Source: JBBSEZ01 sp038239195 (GTDB lineage: Bacteria > Planctomycetota > Planctomycetia > Gemmatales > Gemmataceae). Taken from it: a DNA stretch of 17,523 bases. Under the pieces are notes generated by a model. That model made no database searches. It saw only the letters and a list, made by a program, of their open reading frames with translations, and was not told where the DNA came from. Of this stretch, positions 1-8,295 are shown in pieces (position 1 is the first letter of the stretch; every line of letters starts with the position of its first letter). Both the position numbers and the translations under genes were made by a program. The stretch lies in contig JBBSEZ010000191.1 of NCBI GenBank assembly GCA_038239195.1, forward strand, positions 1 through 17,523. Direction: 5' to 3'.

Positions 1-418
1 ACCGACCAATCAAGCAGAACAAAGCCAATCGCGACCTTGGCTTGGCTTCCGCATCTTCTCCATTCTGCCCGAAAGAGGCCATCCGTGCGTTTCAGGGGAC
101 AAACCCTCAGCAACTCCCCACGACTCGGCGGGAATCGCTGCGTCGTGCGCGAGACCGCCGTCACCGGTGTCGGGGCGACCGCCCTGCGCCGGGCCCTGCC
201 GAAAGTCATCGTTGTCCGGGGCAAATAGGGGAGAGGAAGGCGCGATGATACGGGCGGAGAGAAGAGCGAACCGAGGGTGGGGCCGTGGCCATCGCGGCCC
301 CGCCTCGGCGCCTCATGACCTGTGCCCACTGAGGGCGCCTGCTGCCGTTGATCGCGCCGGCCGAACGGTGTTTGATGGGCGTTGTCCCAAGGGAAGCCTG
401 TTTTCGGAGAAACGACCG
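1..418. other. Region with no supported gene
   Basis: I see no convincing gene here. One frame on the + strand is open from base 1 to a TAG at 226-228 and could be the tail of a gene entering from the left. Its translation ends in a run like ALRRALPKVIVVRGK, but I recognise no family and its codon positions are not clearly coding. An SD-like purine run (GGGGAGAGG at about 229-237) precedes an ATG at 245 that is in frame with the DUF6717 gene at 419. Starting there would add 58 low-complexity Arg/Pro/Gly-rich residues, so I prefer 419. No tRNA, terminator or promoter was evident. Confidence 0.4.
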
Positions 419-877
419 ATGACAGAGCCTCTGTTTCCAATCAGACCGCCACGTACCGAGCCGCCGAGCGGCGTCCTGGCCCTCCAGCCTTACAGGCACG
501 AAGGAGGGTGGGTGTTCGACGACCCGGCCGTGGGCCTCGTGCGCGAGCCCTTCGTCGCCGGCATCACCGAGATGATCGACCGGCTCGTCGCGCACGTACC
601 GAACGCGGCGAGCGGTTTCCGGCTCCTGTTCGCCGCCCACCCGTTCGAGGGAAACCAAACGTCCCTGGCGTGGGCGCGGGCCGATCCCGTCGAGGGCAAC
701 TGGTATCGCGCCGACGGAACGGGCGAAGAGGGGTGGCTGTGCCCGGCCCTGTTCTGGTACTTCCCGGTGCCGCCACGGCAGATTTACGTGCGTGCCGAGC
801 CTCTGCTCGCCGTCCCTTCGGGGGAGAGGTGCCCATGCTCTCGTCCGTGCTCGCCAAACTTCGCCGGTGGCGCATGA
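419..877 (+). CDS. DUF6717 family protein
   Basis: A 152-residue soluble protein of unknown function. From about residue 20 it carries the run I associate with the small DUF6717 family: LQPYRHEGGWVFDD, VGLVREPFVAGITEMID, FAAHPFEG, NWYR and GWLCPALFWYF, ending near IYVRAEPLL. No signal peptide or membrane segment is seen. ATG 419 is preceded by a GGAGAA Shine-Dalgarno-like run at about 406-411. The last roughly 20 residues are Cys/Pro/Ser-rich, go beyond the usual family end and overlap the start of the next gene in another frame. The out-of-frame overlap (835-877) suggests co-transcription with the macro-domain gene. The family assignment is from memory of conserved residues; no biochemical role is known. 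Confidence 0.75.
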   Translation: MTEPLFPIRPPRTEPPSGVLALQPYRHEGGWVFDDPAVGLVREPFVAGITEMIDRLVAHVPNAASGFRLLFAAHPFEGNQTSLAWARADPVEGNWYRADGTGEEGWLCPALFWYFPVPPRQIYVRAEPLLAVPSGERCPCSRPCSPNFAGGA

Positions 878-1518
878 ACACCCGCAAGCCCTTCGGCACC
901 GTCCCTGTCAACGCGCTCCGCCTCAGTCTGGGCGACACGTCCCCCGACGTGGCGCGAGCGCTCGCCGATGCCTTCGCCGACGTCGATGCTGTCGAAGTGG
1001 TGGAGGGCGACCTGCTCGCCCTCGCCTGCGACAGCATCGTCAGCCCCGCCAACAGTTTCGGCGACATGAGCGGCGGCATCGACAAGGCCATCGACGACTT
1101 CCACCGCGGCGAGGCCCAGCGCCGGCTGAGGTCCGCCATTGCCGAGCAGTTCCTCGGCGAACTGCCCGTCGGCGCCGCCCTCGTCGTGGAGCTGCCCGGC
1201 CGGCGCTTCCCCTTCGTGGTGGCGGCCCCGACCATGCGCGTGCCGGGCAACGTCGCCGGGACGATCAACGCCTACCTGGCGATGCGCGCGGCCCTGGTGG
1301 CCGTACTGCGGTACAATGCGGCGAGGGGCGGGCCGATCCACAGTCTGGCGGTGCCCGGCCTCGCCACCGGCGTGGGCGGAATGGGGCCCGGCGAGGCGGC
1401 CGAGCAGATGCGCACGGCGTACGACAGCGTCCTCGGCGAGCGGTGGCGGCAGGTGGTGCATCCGGCGCTGGCGCCGTATGCGACGCAGGGGACGAGCATC
1501 AAGTGGCGCAAGAGTTGA
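835..1518 (+). CDS. Macro-domain (ADP-ribose-binding) protein
   Basis: A 227-residue protein built mostly of one macro domain, a fold that binds ADP-ribose and in some members removes it from proteins, nucleic acids or metabolites. Visible signatures are VVEGDLLALACDSIVSPAN followed by SFGDMSGGID around residues 55-83, and the second ligand loop VPGLATGVGGMGP around residues 173-185. Asn73 in SPAN sits where the catalytic or ligand Asn of macro domains lies. The motif is of the PANSFG...GGID type rather than the classic AANxxLxGGGG. ATG 835 has a strong GGGGAGAGG ribosome site 6 nt upstream; an alternative ATG at 874 overlaps the upstream stop codon (ATGA). It is probably translated together with the DUF6717 gene. 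Its substrate is unknown. Confidence 0.82.
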   Translation: MLSSVLAKLRRWRMNTRKPFGTVPVNALRLSLGDTSPDVARALADAFADVDAVEVVEGDLLALACDSIVSPANSFGDMSGGIDKAIDDFHRGEAQRRLRSAIAEQFLGELPVGAALVVELPGRRFPFVVAAPTMRVPGNVAGTINAYLAMRAALVAVLRYNAARGGPIHSLAVPGLATGVGGMGPGEAAEQMRTAYDSVLGERWRQVVHPALAPYATQGTSIKWRKS

Positions 1519-1560
1519 CAGCGTGAGAAGGTGCAGGACCGCTCCGAAGGAGGAGCTCTC

Positions 1561-2034
1561 ATGGGCGTCTGTCTCTACTTCACCTCGACGGCCGCGGTCG
1601 ATCCTGGCGCCGATGAGGCCATCCGGGCCGACCTGCGGCAGTCGGGCAACGGTCAGCCCTGGGTGCTGTGCGAGCCCCCGCACTTCTACCCAACCGACGC
1701 CGACGGCAAGCTGCGCGGCCGCACCAAGTTGAACCTCCACCCGTGGCCCGACGAACAGGCAGAAGCGGCCAACGTCCCGGCCGAGCGGAACGACCTGCAA
1801 GAGCTCCTCCGATTCCTGTGCGCCTCGTCCGAACGCCATCAGATCGCCTGGGAACTGAGCATCGACGACATGCCGCTCGGGCGCATCGAGGGCGGCGTTT
1901 GCGACAGCGACGTCGAGGGGACGCTCGAGGCGCTGGCCGACGTGAGCGAATACCTCGGCGAAGAATTTCCCGACGACGGGCCCGAGGGGCCGCCGGGTGG
2001 TTCGGGACTGCGCATCTGGCCGGGGCCCGAGTGA
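1561..2034 (+). CDS. Uncharacterised acidic protein
   Basis: A 157-residue acidic, soluble protein that I do not recognise. It begins MGVCLYFTSTAAVDPG and ends in a Gly/Pro-rich, acidic tail (GEEFPDDGPEG... IWPGPE). A region HFYPTDADGKLRGRTKLNLHP around residues 41-60 and a long helical central part are visible. No signal peptide or membrane helix is present. ATG 1561 is chosen because AAGGAGGAG at 1547-1555 lies 5 nt upstream; the frame is open further 5' but lacks such a site. It follows the macro-domain gene by 42 nt and precedes the receiver gene by 25 nt, so it is probably in the same transcript. Confidence 0.7.
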   Translation: MGVCLYFTSTAAVDPGADEAIRADLRQSGNGQPWVLCEPPHFYPTDADGKLRGRTKLNLHPWPDEQAEAANVPAERNDLQELLRFLCASSERHQIAWELSIDDMPLGRIEGGVCDSDVEGTLEALADVSEYLGEEFPDDGPEGPPGGSGLRIWPGPE

Positions 2035-2059
2035 GCCGATCCTTTGGAGCCAGTGGCCC

Positions 2060-2401
2060 ATGAACGTCCTCTGGGTCGAAAACCATGCGATCTTCGCCAA
2101 CCTCGCCTCCCGGCAGTTCCTCGCCGGGCACGCCGTCACCATCGTCCCTTCGCTCGTGCGCGCCCGCGCCGCGCTGGCCGCGGACACCTTCGACGCGGTG
2201 CTGATAGACTTCGATCTCGACGATGGTAAGGGCGTGGAACTGGTGCGAGAGCTGCGACACGCTCCGCGACGGCCGCGGGTGGTGGCGACGTCGGCCCACG
2301 AAGCGGGGAACCGAGCGCTCCGCGAAGCAGGTGCGGACGCGGTGTGCGGCAAGCTGGAGTTTGCCCGCATTGCCGAGGTGATCGAAGGCTTGACGCCCTG
2401 A
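2060..2401 (+). CDS. Single-domain response regulator receiver
   Basis: A 113-residue CheY-like receiver domain with no output domain. The signatures are in order: acidic residue Glu7 (VEN) at the end of strand 1, the likely phospho-acceptor Asp50 in VLIDFDLDDGKG, Thr77/Ser78 in VVATSAHE, and Lys98 in CGKLEF. The first acidic site is EN rather than the usual DD, so magnesium binding may be weaker. Such stand-alone receivers pass phosphate between histidine kinases and partners or bind target proteins directly. No kinase gene is in the window. The stop codon overlaps the ATG of the next gene (TGATG at 2399-2403), which implies translational coupling. Confidence 0.85.
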   Translation: MNVLWVENHAIFANLASRQFLAGHAVTIVPSLVRARAALAADTFDAVLIDFDLDDGKGVELVRELRHAPRRPRVVATSAHEAGNRALREAGADAVCGKLEFARIAEVIEGLTP

Positions 2402-2769
2402 TGGCGCGCTACCCAGAATCGGCGCCATTCGGCAGGACGACAACACGACCATGGCGAAAGCGTGGCCTGGCCCGGACGAAGGGAGGCGAGAAATGGACCG
2501 GCGAGCCGTTCGCGATCAAAGGCTGGTCGGCCCGCGCCCGCGCCATCATCGGCGACTGCCTGGGCCACATCGCGGCGGACAGTTATCGCCGAGGGAAGTT
2601 CCTGGCCAGCGCCCTCGTCTACACGAAGGAGAGCAACGAGCCCGGCGAGGGCTTCTGGGGCCTCGCCGAGACCGTCGGCCTGCTGCATACCAAGAGCAAG
2701 GACGCCCGCTTGCTGTTCTGGTTCGAGCACGTCGCCCTGGCCCGGGCGTGGTATGCTGCCAACAAATGA
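2401..2769 (+). CDS. Uncharacterised 122-residue protein
   Basis: I do not recognise this family. The protein starts at an ATG overlapping the stop of the receiver gene by one base (TGATG), so it is probably coupled to it. After a basic N-terminus (RPWRKRGLARTKGG) comes a compact region: EPFAIKGWSARARAIIGDCLG, then SALVYTKESNEPGEGFWGLAETVGLL, then KDARLLFWFEHVALARAWYAANK. The aromatic-rich, well-ordered C-terminal part looks like a conserved small domain. A start further downstream is possible, because the first 30 residues are low in complexity. No membrane segment or signal peptide is seen. Confidence 0.62.
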   Translation: MARYPESAPFGRTTTRPWRKRGLARTKGGEKWTGEPFAIKGWSARARAIIGDCLGHIAADSYRRGKFLASALVYTKESNEPGEGFWGLAETVGLLHTKSKDARLLFWFEHVALARAWYAANK

Positions 2770-2835
2770 GGGATGAGTAGATGGGGAAGCCCCAAAATGC
2801 AGCGATCGACCGCCGGTAGAAAGAAGGAGATATTC

Positions 2836-3609
2836 ATGTTGCGCCTCGCACGCCGTTCTGCCGCCCTCCTCGTGCTCGCCCTCGCCGGCCTGCCCGCCTT
2901 CGTCGCGGCGCCCGCGAGAGCGGCGCGCGCCGACGTCCTCGGCCTGGGCATTCTCGCTCCGTCGGGAAAGGTGATCTTCTTGCCGCGCGCCGGGGGCGGG
3001 GTGGAGGCCGTGGCCCTCTTCAACGGCAAGGTGCTCTGGGAGGTGAAGCAGGGACCGCAACTGTTGCTGGCGACCGACGACAAGGTGCTTGCCACGGCCC
3101 CGATCGAGGGGAAGCGCGACCGTTTGAAGGTCGTCGTCTTCGATGCCAGCACGGGAGAGCGCCTCCGCGAGTCGGCGCCCGTCGTCTTCCCGAACTGGGT
3201 GTCCGTCCCCCCCGACTTCGGCCGTCATTTTCGCTGCGCGGCGCGGCTGGACAAGGGCGGTCTGCTGCTGATCTGGGAGGCGCGAGCCTTTTCCGACGGC
3301 GGCCGGCCCCCTCCCGAGCCCGACCCCCAGCGGAAGGACGCCGCGGGGGCCGTGCGCATTGGCATCGCGTCGGGCAAGGTCGCTACTGTGGAGGGCTACA
3401 AGCCGAAGGAGGCCGATTTTCCCAGGGGCTTCGATTGGGCGTCCAGGGACACTCTGAACGGCTGGACGTTCGAGGTCGAAGAAAGGCAGCCCGAGCGCGG
3501 GTTTCCGTATGCTTTGACTCGTCGAACACTCAAGGCTGGATCGCTGGACCGCAAGCGCTCCTGGTCCCGCCCCATCGCGGGGGCCGTCTTCCTGCCGCCG
3601 CGCCCCTGA
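2836..3609 (+). CDS. Secreted protein, possible PQQ-like beta-propeller fragment
   Basis: A 257-residue protein with a clear Sec signal peptide: MLRLARR, then a hydrophobic run ALLVLALAGLPAFVA, then an Ala-rich cleavage area around residues 27-32. ATG 2836 is chosen because AGAAGGAG lies 6-7 nt upstream and because it gives the canonical signal sequence; an ATG at 2773 in the same frame would bury it. Two stretches resemble blades of PQQ-binding-like propellers (VALFNGKVLWEVK; VVVFDASTGERLRES), but the protein is too short for a full propeller. It probably acts outside the cytoplasm. Function unknown. Confidence 0.72.
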   Translation: MLRLARRSAALLVLALAGLPAFVAAPARAARADVLGLGILAPSGKVIFLPRAGGGVEAVALFNGKVLWEVKQGPQLLLATDDKVLATAPIEGKRDRLKVVVFDASTGERLRESAPVVFPNWVSVPPDFGRHFRCAARLDKGGLLLIWEARAFSDGGRPPPEPDPQRKDAAGAVRIGIASGKVATVEGYKPKEADFPRGFDWASRDTLNGWTFEVEERQPERGFPYALTRRTLKAGSLDRKRSWSRPIAGAVFLPPRP

Positions 3610-3633
3610 GCGCGGCATAACGGAGGCCTCGCC

Positions 3634-4473
3634 GTGAGCAACCCCGAACACATCGGCCACACCTACCTCGTCGAGTTGCTCTGCAAGGTCAGGGCAAAGC
3701 TCGCCAAAAGCGCCCTCCTGGCCGCTCTCCGGCGGCGCTGCCCCGGCGCCCAGCCGCTGGACGACGACCCGAGCGCCGGCAGCCTGCACTTCCTCCACAC
3801 CGATCAGCCGGTCGAGTATGCCGACGCCACACTCCCTGCCCAGACGTTGATCGTCGAGAACGACAAGCCGCCCGATCCCGGCACCTTTGAGCCGGCCATT
3901 CGCCAGTCGTGGCACTTTCCGGAGGCCCGCGAACGAGTGAGCCGTTGCGGGGCCTCGGTCGTCGTCAGCGACCTGCTGGCGGCCTCCCTGGAGCGGCACC
4001 GCCGGCTAGAGCTGTTTCAGAACTGCGTCGCCGCGGCGCTGGAGGTCGTCGCCTGCGAGACGATCTTCTGGCGGCCGAGCCAGCTCATGATCGATCCCGA
4101 GACGTTCCTCGCCGACCTCGCAAGGCCGGGCTACCCGCGCCTCTTTGCCGGCGCCGTCAACGTCCGGCTGTTCAACATTTCCGGCGCGGCGGGCGAGCTC
4201 GTGATGGACACGATGGGCCTGGCGATCTTCGGCTTGCCGGACGTCCAGTGTCACTTTTGCGGGCTCAGCCCCAACGACGTCGGCCCCCTCCTCTACGACA
4301 CCGCCCGCTATCTGTTCGACAGCGGCGACGCGATCGAGGACGGGCAAACGGTGAGCGGATTGCCGCGCGAGGCGCGCTGGCGCTGCCAGCACGAGATGGC
4401 GCTGGTCGGCCCCGAGCGCGTGGTGCTCGACGTCAGCCCCGGCGCGCCGCATGCGGCAGGGCGGGGCGAGTGA
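3634..4473 (+). CDS. DUF4261 domain-containing protein
   Basis: A 279-residue soluble protein starting at GTG 3634, supported by GGAGG at 3622-3626, 7 nt upstream. The C-terminal third carries the conserved pattern I associate with DUF4261: VMDTMGLAIFGLPDVQCHF, then LLYDTARYLFDSGDAIEDGQT, ending with the RWRCQHEMALVGPERVVLDV strand region. The N-terminal part contains VARs-like helices and an aromatic patch (ETIFWRPSQLMIDPE). Function is unknown; DUF4261 proteins are often near polymorphic-toxin or immunity genes in other bacteria, but nothing here shows such a role. It follows the secreted protein by 24 nt. Confidence 0.78.
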   Translation: MSNPEHIGHTYLVELLCKVRAKLAKSALLAALRRRCPGAQPLDDDPSAGSLHFLHTDQPVEYADATLPAQTLIVENDKPPDPGTFEPAIRQSWHFPEARERVSRCGASVVVSDLLAASLERHRRLELFQNCVAAALEVVACETIFWRPSQLMIDPETFLADLARPGYPRLFAGAVNVRLFNISGAAGELVMDTMGLAIFGLPDVQCHFCGLSPNDVGPLLYDTARYLFDSGDAIEDGQTVSGLPREARWRCQHEMALVGPERVVLDVSPGAPHAAGRGE

Positions 4474-4500
4474 GCTGCCCCGGAAGGCAGCGCTTCGCTA

Positions 4501-4530
4501 TTGGAGCGCCGGGCCCGCTACGTTTATAAT
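4501..4530 (+). promoter_or_regulatory. Sigma70-like promoter of the GlmU-like gene
   Basis: A perfect TATAAT lies at 4525-4530, with TTGGAG at 4501-4506 as a weak -35 (first three bases match) and an 18-nt spacer. Transcription would start near 4537, about 67 nt before ATG 4604. An AT-rich hexamer of this kind is rare in such GC-rich DNA, which adds weight. No operator was recognised. Confidence 0.5.
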
Positions 4531-4603
4531 GCCGCGTCCCCACGATCGGCCCACGCCGATGGGCCCCGCACCAGCACGAAACGGCAACCGAAAGGACTCG
4601 GTC

Positions 4604-5872
4604 ATGCGCGTCTGCCTGTTCGAGGACTGCGAGGTCGCCGGCCTCGAGCCGCTGACCCTGACTCGCCCGGCGTTCGACCTTCTCTGCGGCCAGACGTCCC
4701 TGGCCGCGAAACAATTTCGCCATTTCTGCCCCGCCGAGAGGGGGGCGCTCGTACGCCCCCACCTGGCGGAGGTGGTTGCCGAGCCCGGCGTTGCGGTCAA
4801 CGACCTCGCCTGGCTGCGGGCCGGCCCCCTCGCGATGGTCAACGCTCGCTGGCTGCCCCCTCCCTTGCCCGCCCGCGCCGTTGACCTCGACCGGCCTTTT
4901 GTCGCCCTTGTGGGGGAGGAGGTCGCCTACGCCGTCGTCGGGCCGGAGCACCTGGGCGACGGCCTCGACGGCCTGGACGACTGGCCAAGGTCGTGGAAAA
5001 AGCTGCCGACCCGCGATGCGGGTGGGCAGCTCGTGCGCCACCTCTGGGAACTGGTCGATCTCAACGCGGAACAGATCGCCGCCGACTGGAGCGCCGGCGG
5101 CGCTTGCTTCCCCATCTCCAGCAATGGCCCGGCAGTGGTCGGCCGGCGCCAGTGGCTGGCGATCGACCCGACGGCGCGCATCGACCCGATGGTGGTGGCC
5201 GACACGACCAACGGCCCTGTCGTCATCGATCGCGAGGCCGTCGTCACCGCGTTCACGCGCCTGGAAGGGCCGTGCTACGTTGGCCCGCGCGCCCAGGTTC
5301 ACGGGGCGAAAATACGCGCCGGCACGACGCTCGGCCCGGAGAGTCGCATCGGCGGAGAGGTCGAGTGCAGCATCGTGCAGGGGCACAGCAACAAGTATCA
5401 CGATGGCTTCCTGGGGCACTCTTACGTCGGCGAGTGGGTCAACCTCGGCGCGGGCACGCAGAACAGCGACTTGCGCAACGATTACGGCGCGGTGCGCGTG
5501 ATGGTCGATGGTCGATTGGTCGCCACGGGCCGATCCAAGGTCGGCTGTTTCCTGGGCGATCACACCAAGACGGGGCTGGGGGCCCTTCTCAACACCGGCA
5601 CCGCCGTGGGCGCGTTCTGCAACCTGCTCCCCAGCGGCGGGCTCCTGCCGCGCCACGTCCCCTCGTTCAGCACCGTCCAGAACGGGGGCTTGACGGAGAA
5701 CGCCGACCTGTCGGAGCTGTTGCAAACGGCCGCCGCAGTCATGCGACGCCGGGGCCGGGCGCTAACCGCCGCCCACGCCAACCTCTACCGGGCCCTGCTG
5801 GCGCAAACGGCGAGCCAGCGCCAGCAGGCGCTCCGCGACGCCGAGGACCGACCCCGGCGCCGCAGCGCGTGA
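4604..5872 (+). CDS. GlmU-like sugar nucleotidyltransferase family protein
   Basis: A 422-residue cytoplasmic protein of the NTP_transf_4/left-handed beta-helix group related to GlmU. The N-terminus shows the family signature MRVCLFED...GLEPLTLTRPAFDLLCG. From about residue 176 to 375 there are hexapeptide-type repeats (IDPTARIDPMVVADTTNGP, VGPRAQVHGAKIRAGTTLGP) and the conserved HSNKYHDGFLGHSYVGEWVNLGAGTQNSDLRNDYG stretch in the helix. The N-terminal domain lacks an obvious GlmU GxGTRM loop, so true nucleotidyl transfer is uncertain; acyl- or sugar-transfer is possible. A basic 50-residue tail follows. It has its own promoter and ends before a hairpin, so it is probably monocistronic. Confidence 0.85.
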   Translation: MRVCLFEDCEVAGLEPLTLTRPAFDLLCGQTSLAAKQFRHFCPAERGALVRPHLAEVVAEPGVAVNDLAWLRAGPLAMVNARWLPPPLPARAVDLDRPFVALVGEEVAYAVVGPEHLGDGLDGLDDWPRSWKKLPTRDAGGQLVRHLWELVDLNAEQIAADWSAGGACFPISSNGPAVVGRRQWLAIDPTARIDPMVVADTTNGPVVIDREAVVTAFTRLEGPCYVGPRAQVHGAKIRAGTTLGPESRIGGEVECSIVQGHSNKYHDGFLGHSYVGEWVNLGAGTQNSDLRNDYGAVRVMVDGRLVATGRSKVGCFLGDHTKTGLGALLNTGTAVGAFCNLLPSGGLLPRHVPSFSTVQNGGLTENADLSELLQTAAAVMRRRGRALTAAHANLYRALLAQTASQRQQALRDAEDRPRRRSA

Positions 5873-5933
5873 GCCGAAGGGCAGGCGGCCCGCCGATCCA
5901 ACCTTGCCCGGGCGCGACGGCCCTTCCCCGGTC

Positions 5934-5951
5934 GGACAGGCGGGCCTGTCC
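5934..5951 (+). terminator. Candidate terminator hairpin after the GlmU-like gene
   Basis: GGACAGG (5934-5940) and CCTGTCC (5945-5951) form a perfect 7-bp stem with a CGGG loop, 61 nt after the stop. There is no clean T-run, only a mildly T-rich stretch after it, so termination efficiency is uncertain. The rest of the 296-nt gap (5873-6168) contains an AT-rich patch near 6069-6081 that could belong to the cas4-cas1 promoter, but I cannot define -35/-10 boxes there. Confidence 0.35.
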
Positions 5952-6168
5952 TCCGGCAGTTCTCGTTCGTTTGGCCTCGCCCAGTTTTGGATGCGGGGCA
6001 CCCCTCGCCGTCTGCGTTTCTTCGCGCGGCGCTCTCCCTCTCTCCCACGCTCGTGACCTTCCCCGTCAGAAAAAATCTTTTGCTCCTGTCGAACTTCGCC
6101 GTCGGCGCGGGAACTACCTGGGGAGGGCGAGCACTCCGCTCGGGCCACCCACTCACGACGAGGGCACC

Positions 6169-7881
6169 ATGTCTTCCGCGACCACGACCGACTTGATTCC
6201 GCTGCGCGCCCTGAACCAGGTGAGCTACTGCGAGCGACTCTATTACCTCCAGTACGTCGATGCCGTGATGCCGACCAACGAGCACGTCGAGGATGGCCTG
6301 TTCGAGCACCGGCGCGTCAACGACCCCGAGCTGGCGTCGCGGCCGCGCAAGGACGGCGACACCTTGCACACGCGCAGCGCCGCGCTGTCGTCGGAACGGC
6401 TGGGGCTGGTCGGCAGGCTCGACGTGTTGGAGGAGAAGGACGGCGCGGCCCTGCCCGTCGAGTACAAGCGCTCGACCGCCCCGCGCGACGAGGGGGGCCA
6501 GCCGACCTTCTGGGAGAACGACGCTCTACAGCTCTGCGGGCAAGCCCTTCTGCTGGAGGAGGAACTGGGCAAGCCGGTCCCGCAAGGAGTGCTCTACTAC
6601 ATCGGCTCGAAGCAGCGCGTGAGCGTGGCCATCGACGACGAATTGCGCAAGAAGACGACGACGGCCATCGAGCGCATTCGCGCGCTCTCGGCCCGCGACG
6701 TGCCGCCCGAACCTCTCGGGCCCGAGTTGCGCCACCGCTGCCCGGGCTGCTCGCTCGTCACCATCTGCCAGCCGGAAGAGACGCTGTATCAGATCGGCCA
6801 CGTGCCGTTGCCGGCCGAGGGCCCGCCACCCGCCGGCCTGACGCGCGTCATTCCGCAGAGCGACGACGGGGCGGTGCTCTACCTGCAAGAGCCGGGCTCG
6901 TTCGTCGGCAAGCGGAGCGAGCACCTGACCGTGAAGAAGGACGGCAAGGAACTGGCGAGCGTGGCCCTCGCGGCGGTGCGGCAGGTGGTGATCTTCGGGA
7001 ACGTGCAGGTCTCGACCCAGGCGTTGCAGACGTTGGCGACCAACGAGGTGCCCGTGGTCTACCTGACCGGCTACGGGAAGTTCGTGGCGGCGCTGATGCC
7101 TGCCCCCACCAAGAACGTGTCGCTGCGGATCGCCCAGCATCGGGCCTTTACCGATCCCGCGAAGGCGCTGGAACTGGCCAAGGCCGCGGTGAGCGCCAAG
7201 CTGACCAATCAGCGCGCCTTGCTGATGCGCTCGCTGCGCGACGACGATGCGCGGGGAAGCCACGAGCTGGCGGCGCGGGGGCTGGCGCAGATGATCGAGC
7301 GCGTGGAGGCGGCGAGCTCGCAGGAGAGCTTGCTGGGCCTGGAGGGGCAGGGGGCGGCGCTTTACTTCGGCGAGTTCGGCAGGTTCTTGAAGGCCCAGCC
7401 GGGGGAACGGTCCTTCGATTTCAAGGTGCGCAACCGGCGCCCGCCGCGCGACCCGGTCAACTCTCTCCTGTCGTTCGCCTATGCGCTGCTGGCGAAGGAT
7501 TGTTTCTCGGCGCTGTGTACGGTCGGGCTCGACCCCTACTTCGGCTTCTTCCACACCGGCAGGCACGGCCGGCCTTCGCTGGCGCTGGACATGATGGAGG
7601 AGTGGCGGGCGGTGATCGCCGACAGCGTGGTGTTGACGCTGTGCAACAACCGCCACCTGACGCCGGACGACTTCCTGATCTGGCGGGAGGCGTGCCAGAT
7701 GACGGGCTCGGGGCGGAAGAAGTTCTTTCAGGCGTACGAGCAGCGGAAGGCGACGCTGGTGACGCACCCGGTGTACGGGTATCGGATGACGTATGCGCGG
7801 ATGTTGGAGGTGCAGGCGCGGACGCTGGCGGGGCACGTGCGGGGGGAGTTGCCGGCGTACAAGGGGTTCACGGTGCGGTGA
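6169..7881 (+). CDS. Cas4-Cas1 fusion, type I-G CRISPR adaptation
   Basis: A 570-residue fusion typical of type I-G. Residues 1-205 are Cas4: a Fe-S cluster site from Cys21, Cys191, Cys194 and Cys200, and a RecB-like nuclease site with His47, Asp85 (GRLDVLE), Glu98 and Lys100 (PVEYKR). Residues from about 225 to 570 are Cas1, the spacer integrase: Glu392 (LGLEGQGAALYF), His462 (GFFHTGRHGRPS), and Asp474/Glu477 (LALDMMEEWR). All catalytic residues are present, so both halves look active. Cas4 trims and orients prespacers by PAM; Cas1 with Cas2 integrates them. ATG 6169 follows GAGGG at 6160-6164. It precedes cas2 by 98 nt. Confidence 0.97.
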   Translation: MSSATTTDLIPLRALNQVSYCERLYYLQYVDAVMPTNEHVEDGLFEHRRVNDPELASRPRKDGDTLHTRSAALSSERLGLVGRLDVLEEKDGAALPVEYKRSTAPRDEGGQPTFWENDALQLCGQALLLEEELGKPVPQGVLYYIGSKQRVSVAIDDELRKKTTTAIERIRALSARDVPPEPLGPELRHRCPGCSLVTICQPEETLYQIGHVPLPAEGPPPAGLTRVIPQSDDGAVLYLQEPGSFVGKRSEHLTVKKDGKELASVALAAVRQVVIFGNVQVSTQALQTLATNEVPVVYLTGYGKFVAALMPAPTKNVSLRIAQHRAFTDPAKALELAKAAVSAKLTNQRALLMRSLRDDDARGSHELAARGLAQMIERVEAASSQESLLGLEGQGAALYFGEFGRFLKAQPGERSFDFKVRNRRPPRDPVNSLLSFAYALLAKDCFSALCTVGLDPYFGFFHTGRHGRPSLALDMMEEWRAVIADSVVLTLCNNRHLTPDDFLIWREACQMTGSGRKKFFQAYEQRKATLVTHPVYGYRMTYARMLEVQARTLAGHVRGELPAYKGFTVR

Positions 7882-7979
7882 AGGGCGGCGGGCCCCCCGG
7901 CCACAACTGTCTCCATTGGTCGCCCGTTCCATCGCGACGGCGTTCGTGCCGCGGCGCCCGCGCGGTCGAGGGAGCGACC

Positions 7980-8264
7980 ATGCAGAGCTGGCTGGTCTGT
8001 TACGACATCAGCGACCCGAAAAGGTTGCGGAAGGTGGCGACGGCGTGCGAGGACTACGGCGTGCGCCGGCAGTATTCGGTGTTCCTGTGCCGGGTGAGCG
8101 CGACGGACGTCGTGAGGCTGCGGGCGCGGCTGTACGGGCTGATCCACTTGCAGGAGGACCAGGTGTTGTTCATCCCGCTGTGCGCGAAGTGCGTGGGGGC
8201 GATCGAGGCGCTGGGGCGGCCGACGGAGGCGGCGGACGCGCGGGACGTGGTGATGGTGGTGTGA
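7980..8264 (+). CDS. Cas2, CRISPR adaptation
   Basis: A 94-residue Cas2 with the ferredoxin-like fold. It starts MQSWLVCYDISDPKRLRKV, with Asp9 at the end of strand 1 as expected, then DYGVRRQYSVFLCRVS and the strand QEDQVLFIPLCAKC. It forms the structural dimer that bridges Cas1 dimers in the spacer integrase. ATG 7980 is preceded by GAGGGAG at 7968-7974 with a 5-nt gap. It is downstream of cas4-cas1 on the same strand, with no other gene between. The C-terminal EALGRPTEAADARDVVMVV is a normal tail for the family. Confidence 0.95.
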   Translation: MQSWLVCYDISDPKRLRKVATACEDYGVRRQYSVFLCRVSATDVVRLRARLYGLIHLQEDQVLFIPLCAKCVGAIEALGRPTEAADARDVVMVV

Positions 8265-8295
8265 GGGCACGCCGGAGGAAAGCGGTGGGCGCGCC

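Noticed and set aside
784..3999. A 1071-codon open frame on the minus strand
   Set aside because: It lies antisense to several well-supported genes (macro domain, receiver, secreted protein) and shows Arg/Gly/Pro-rich composition without domains, as expected from high-GC antisense frames.
4993..6168. N-terminal extension of the Cas4-Cas1 frame
   Set aside because: The frame is open far upstream but overlaps the GlmU-like gene and has shadow composition; ATG 6169 with a GAGGG site gives the standard Cas4 start.
6526..7932. A 468-codon minus-strand open frame
   Set aside because: It is antisense to the Cas4-Cas1 fusion, which has all its catalytic residues.
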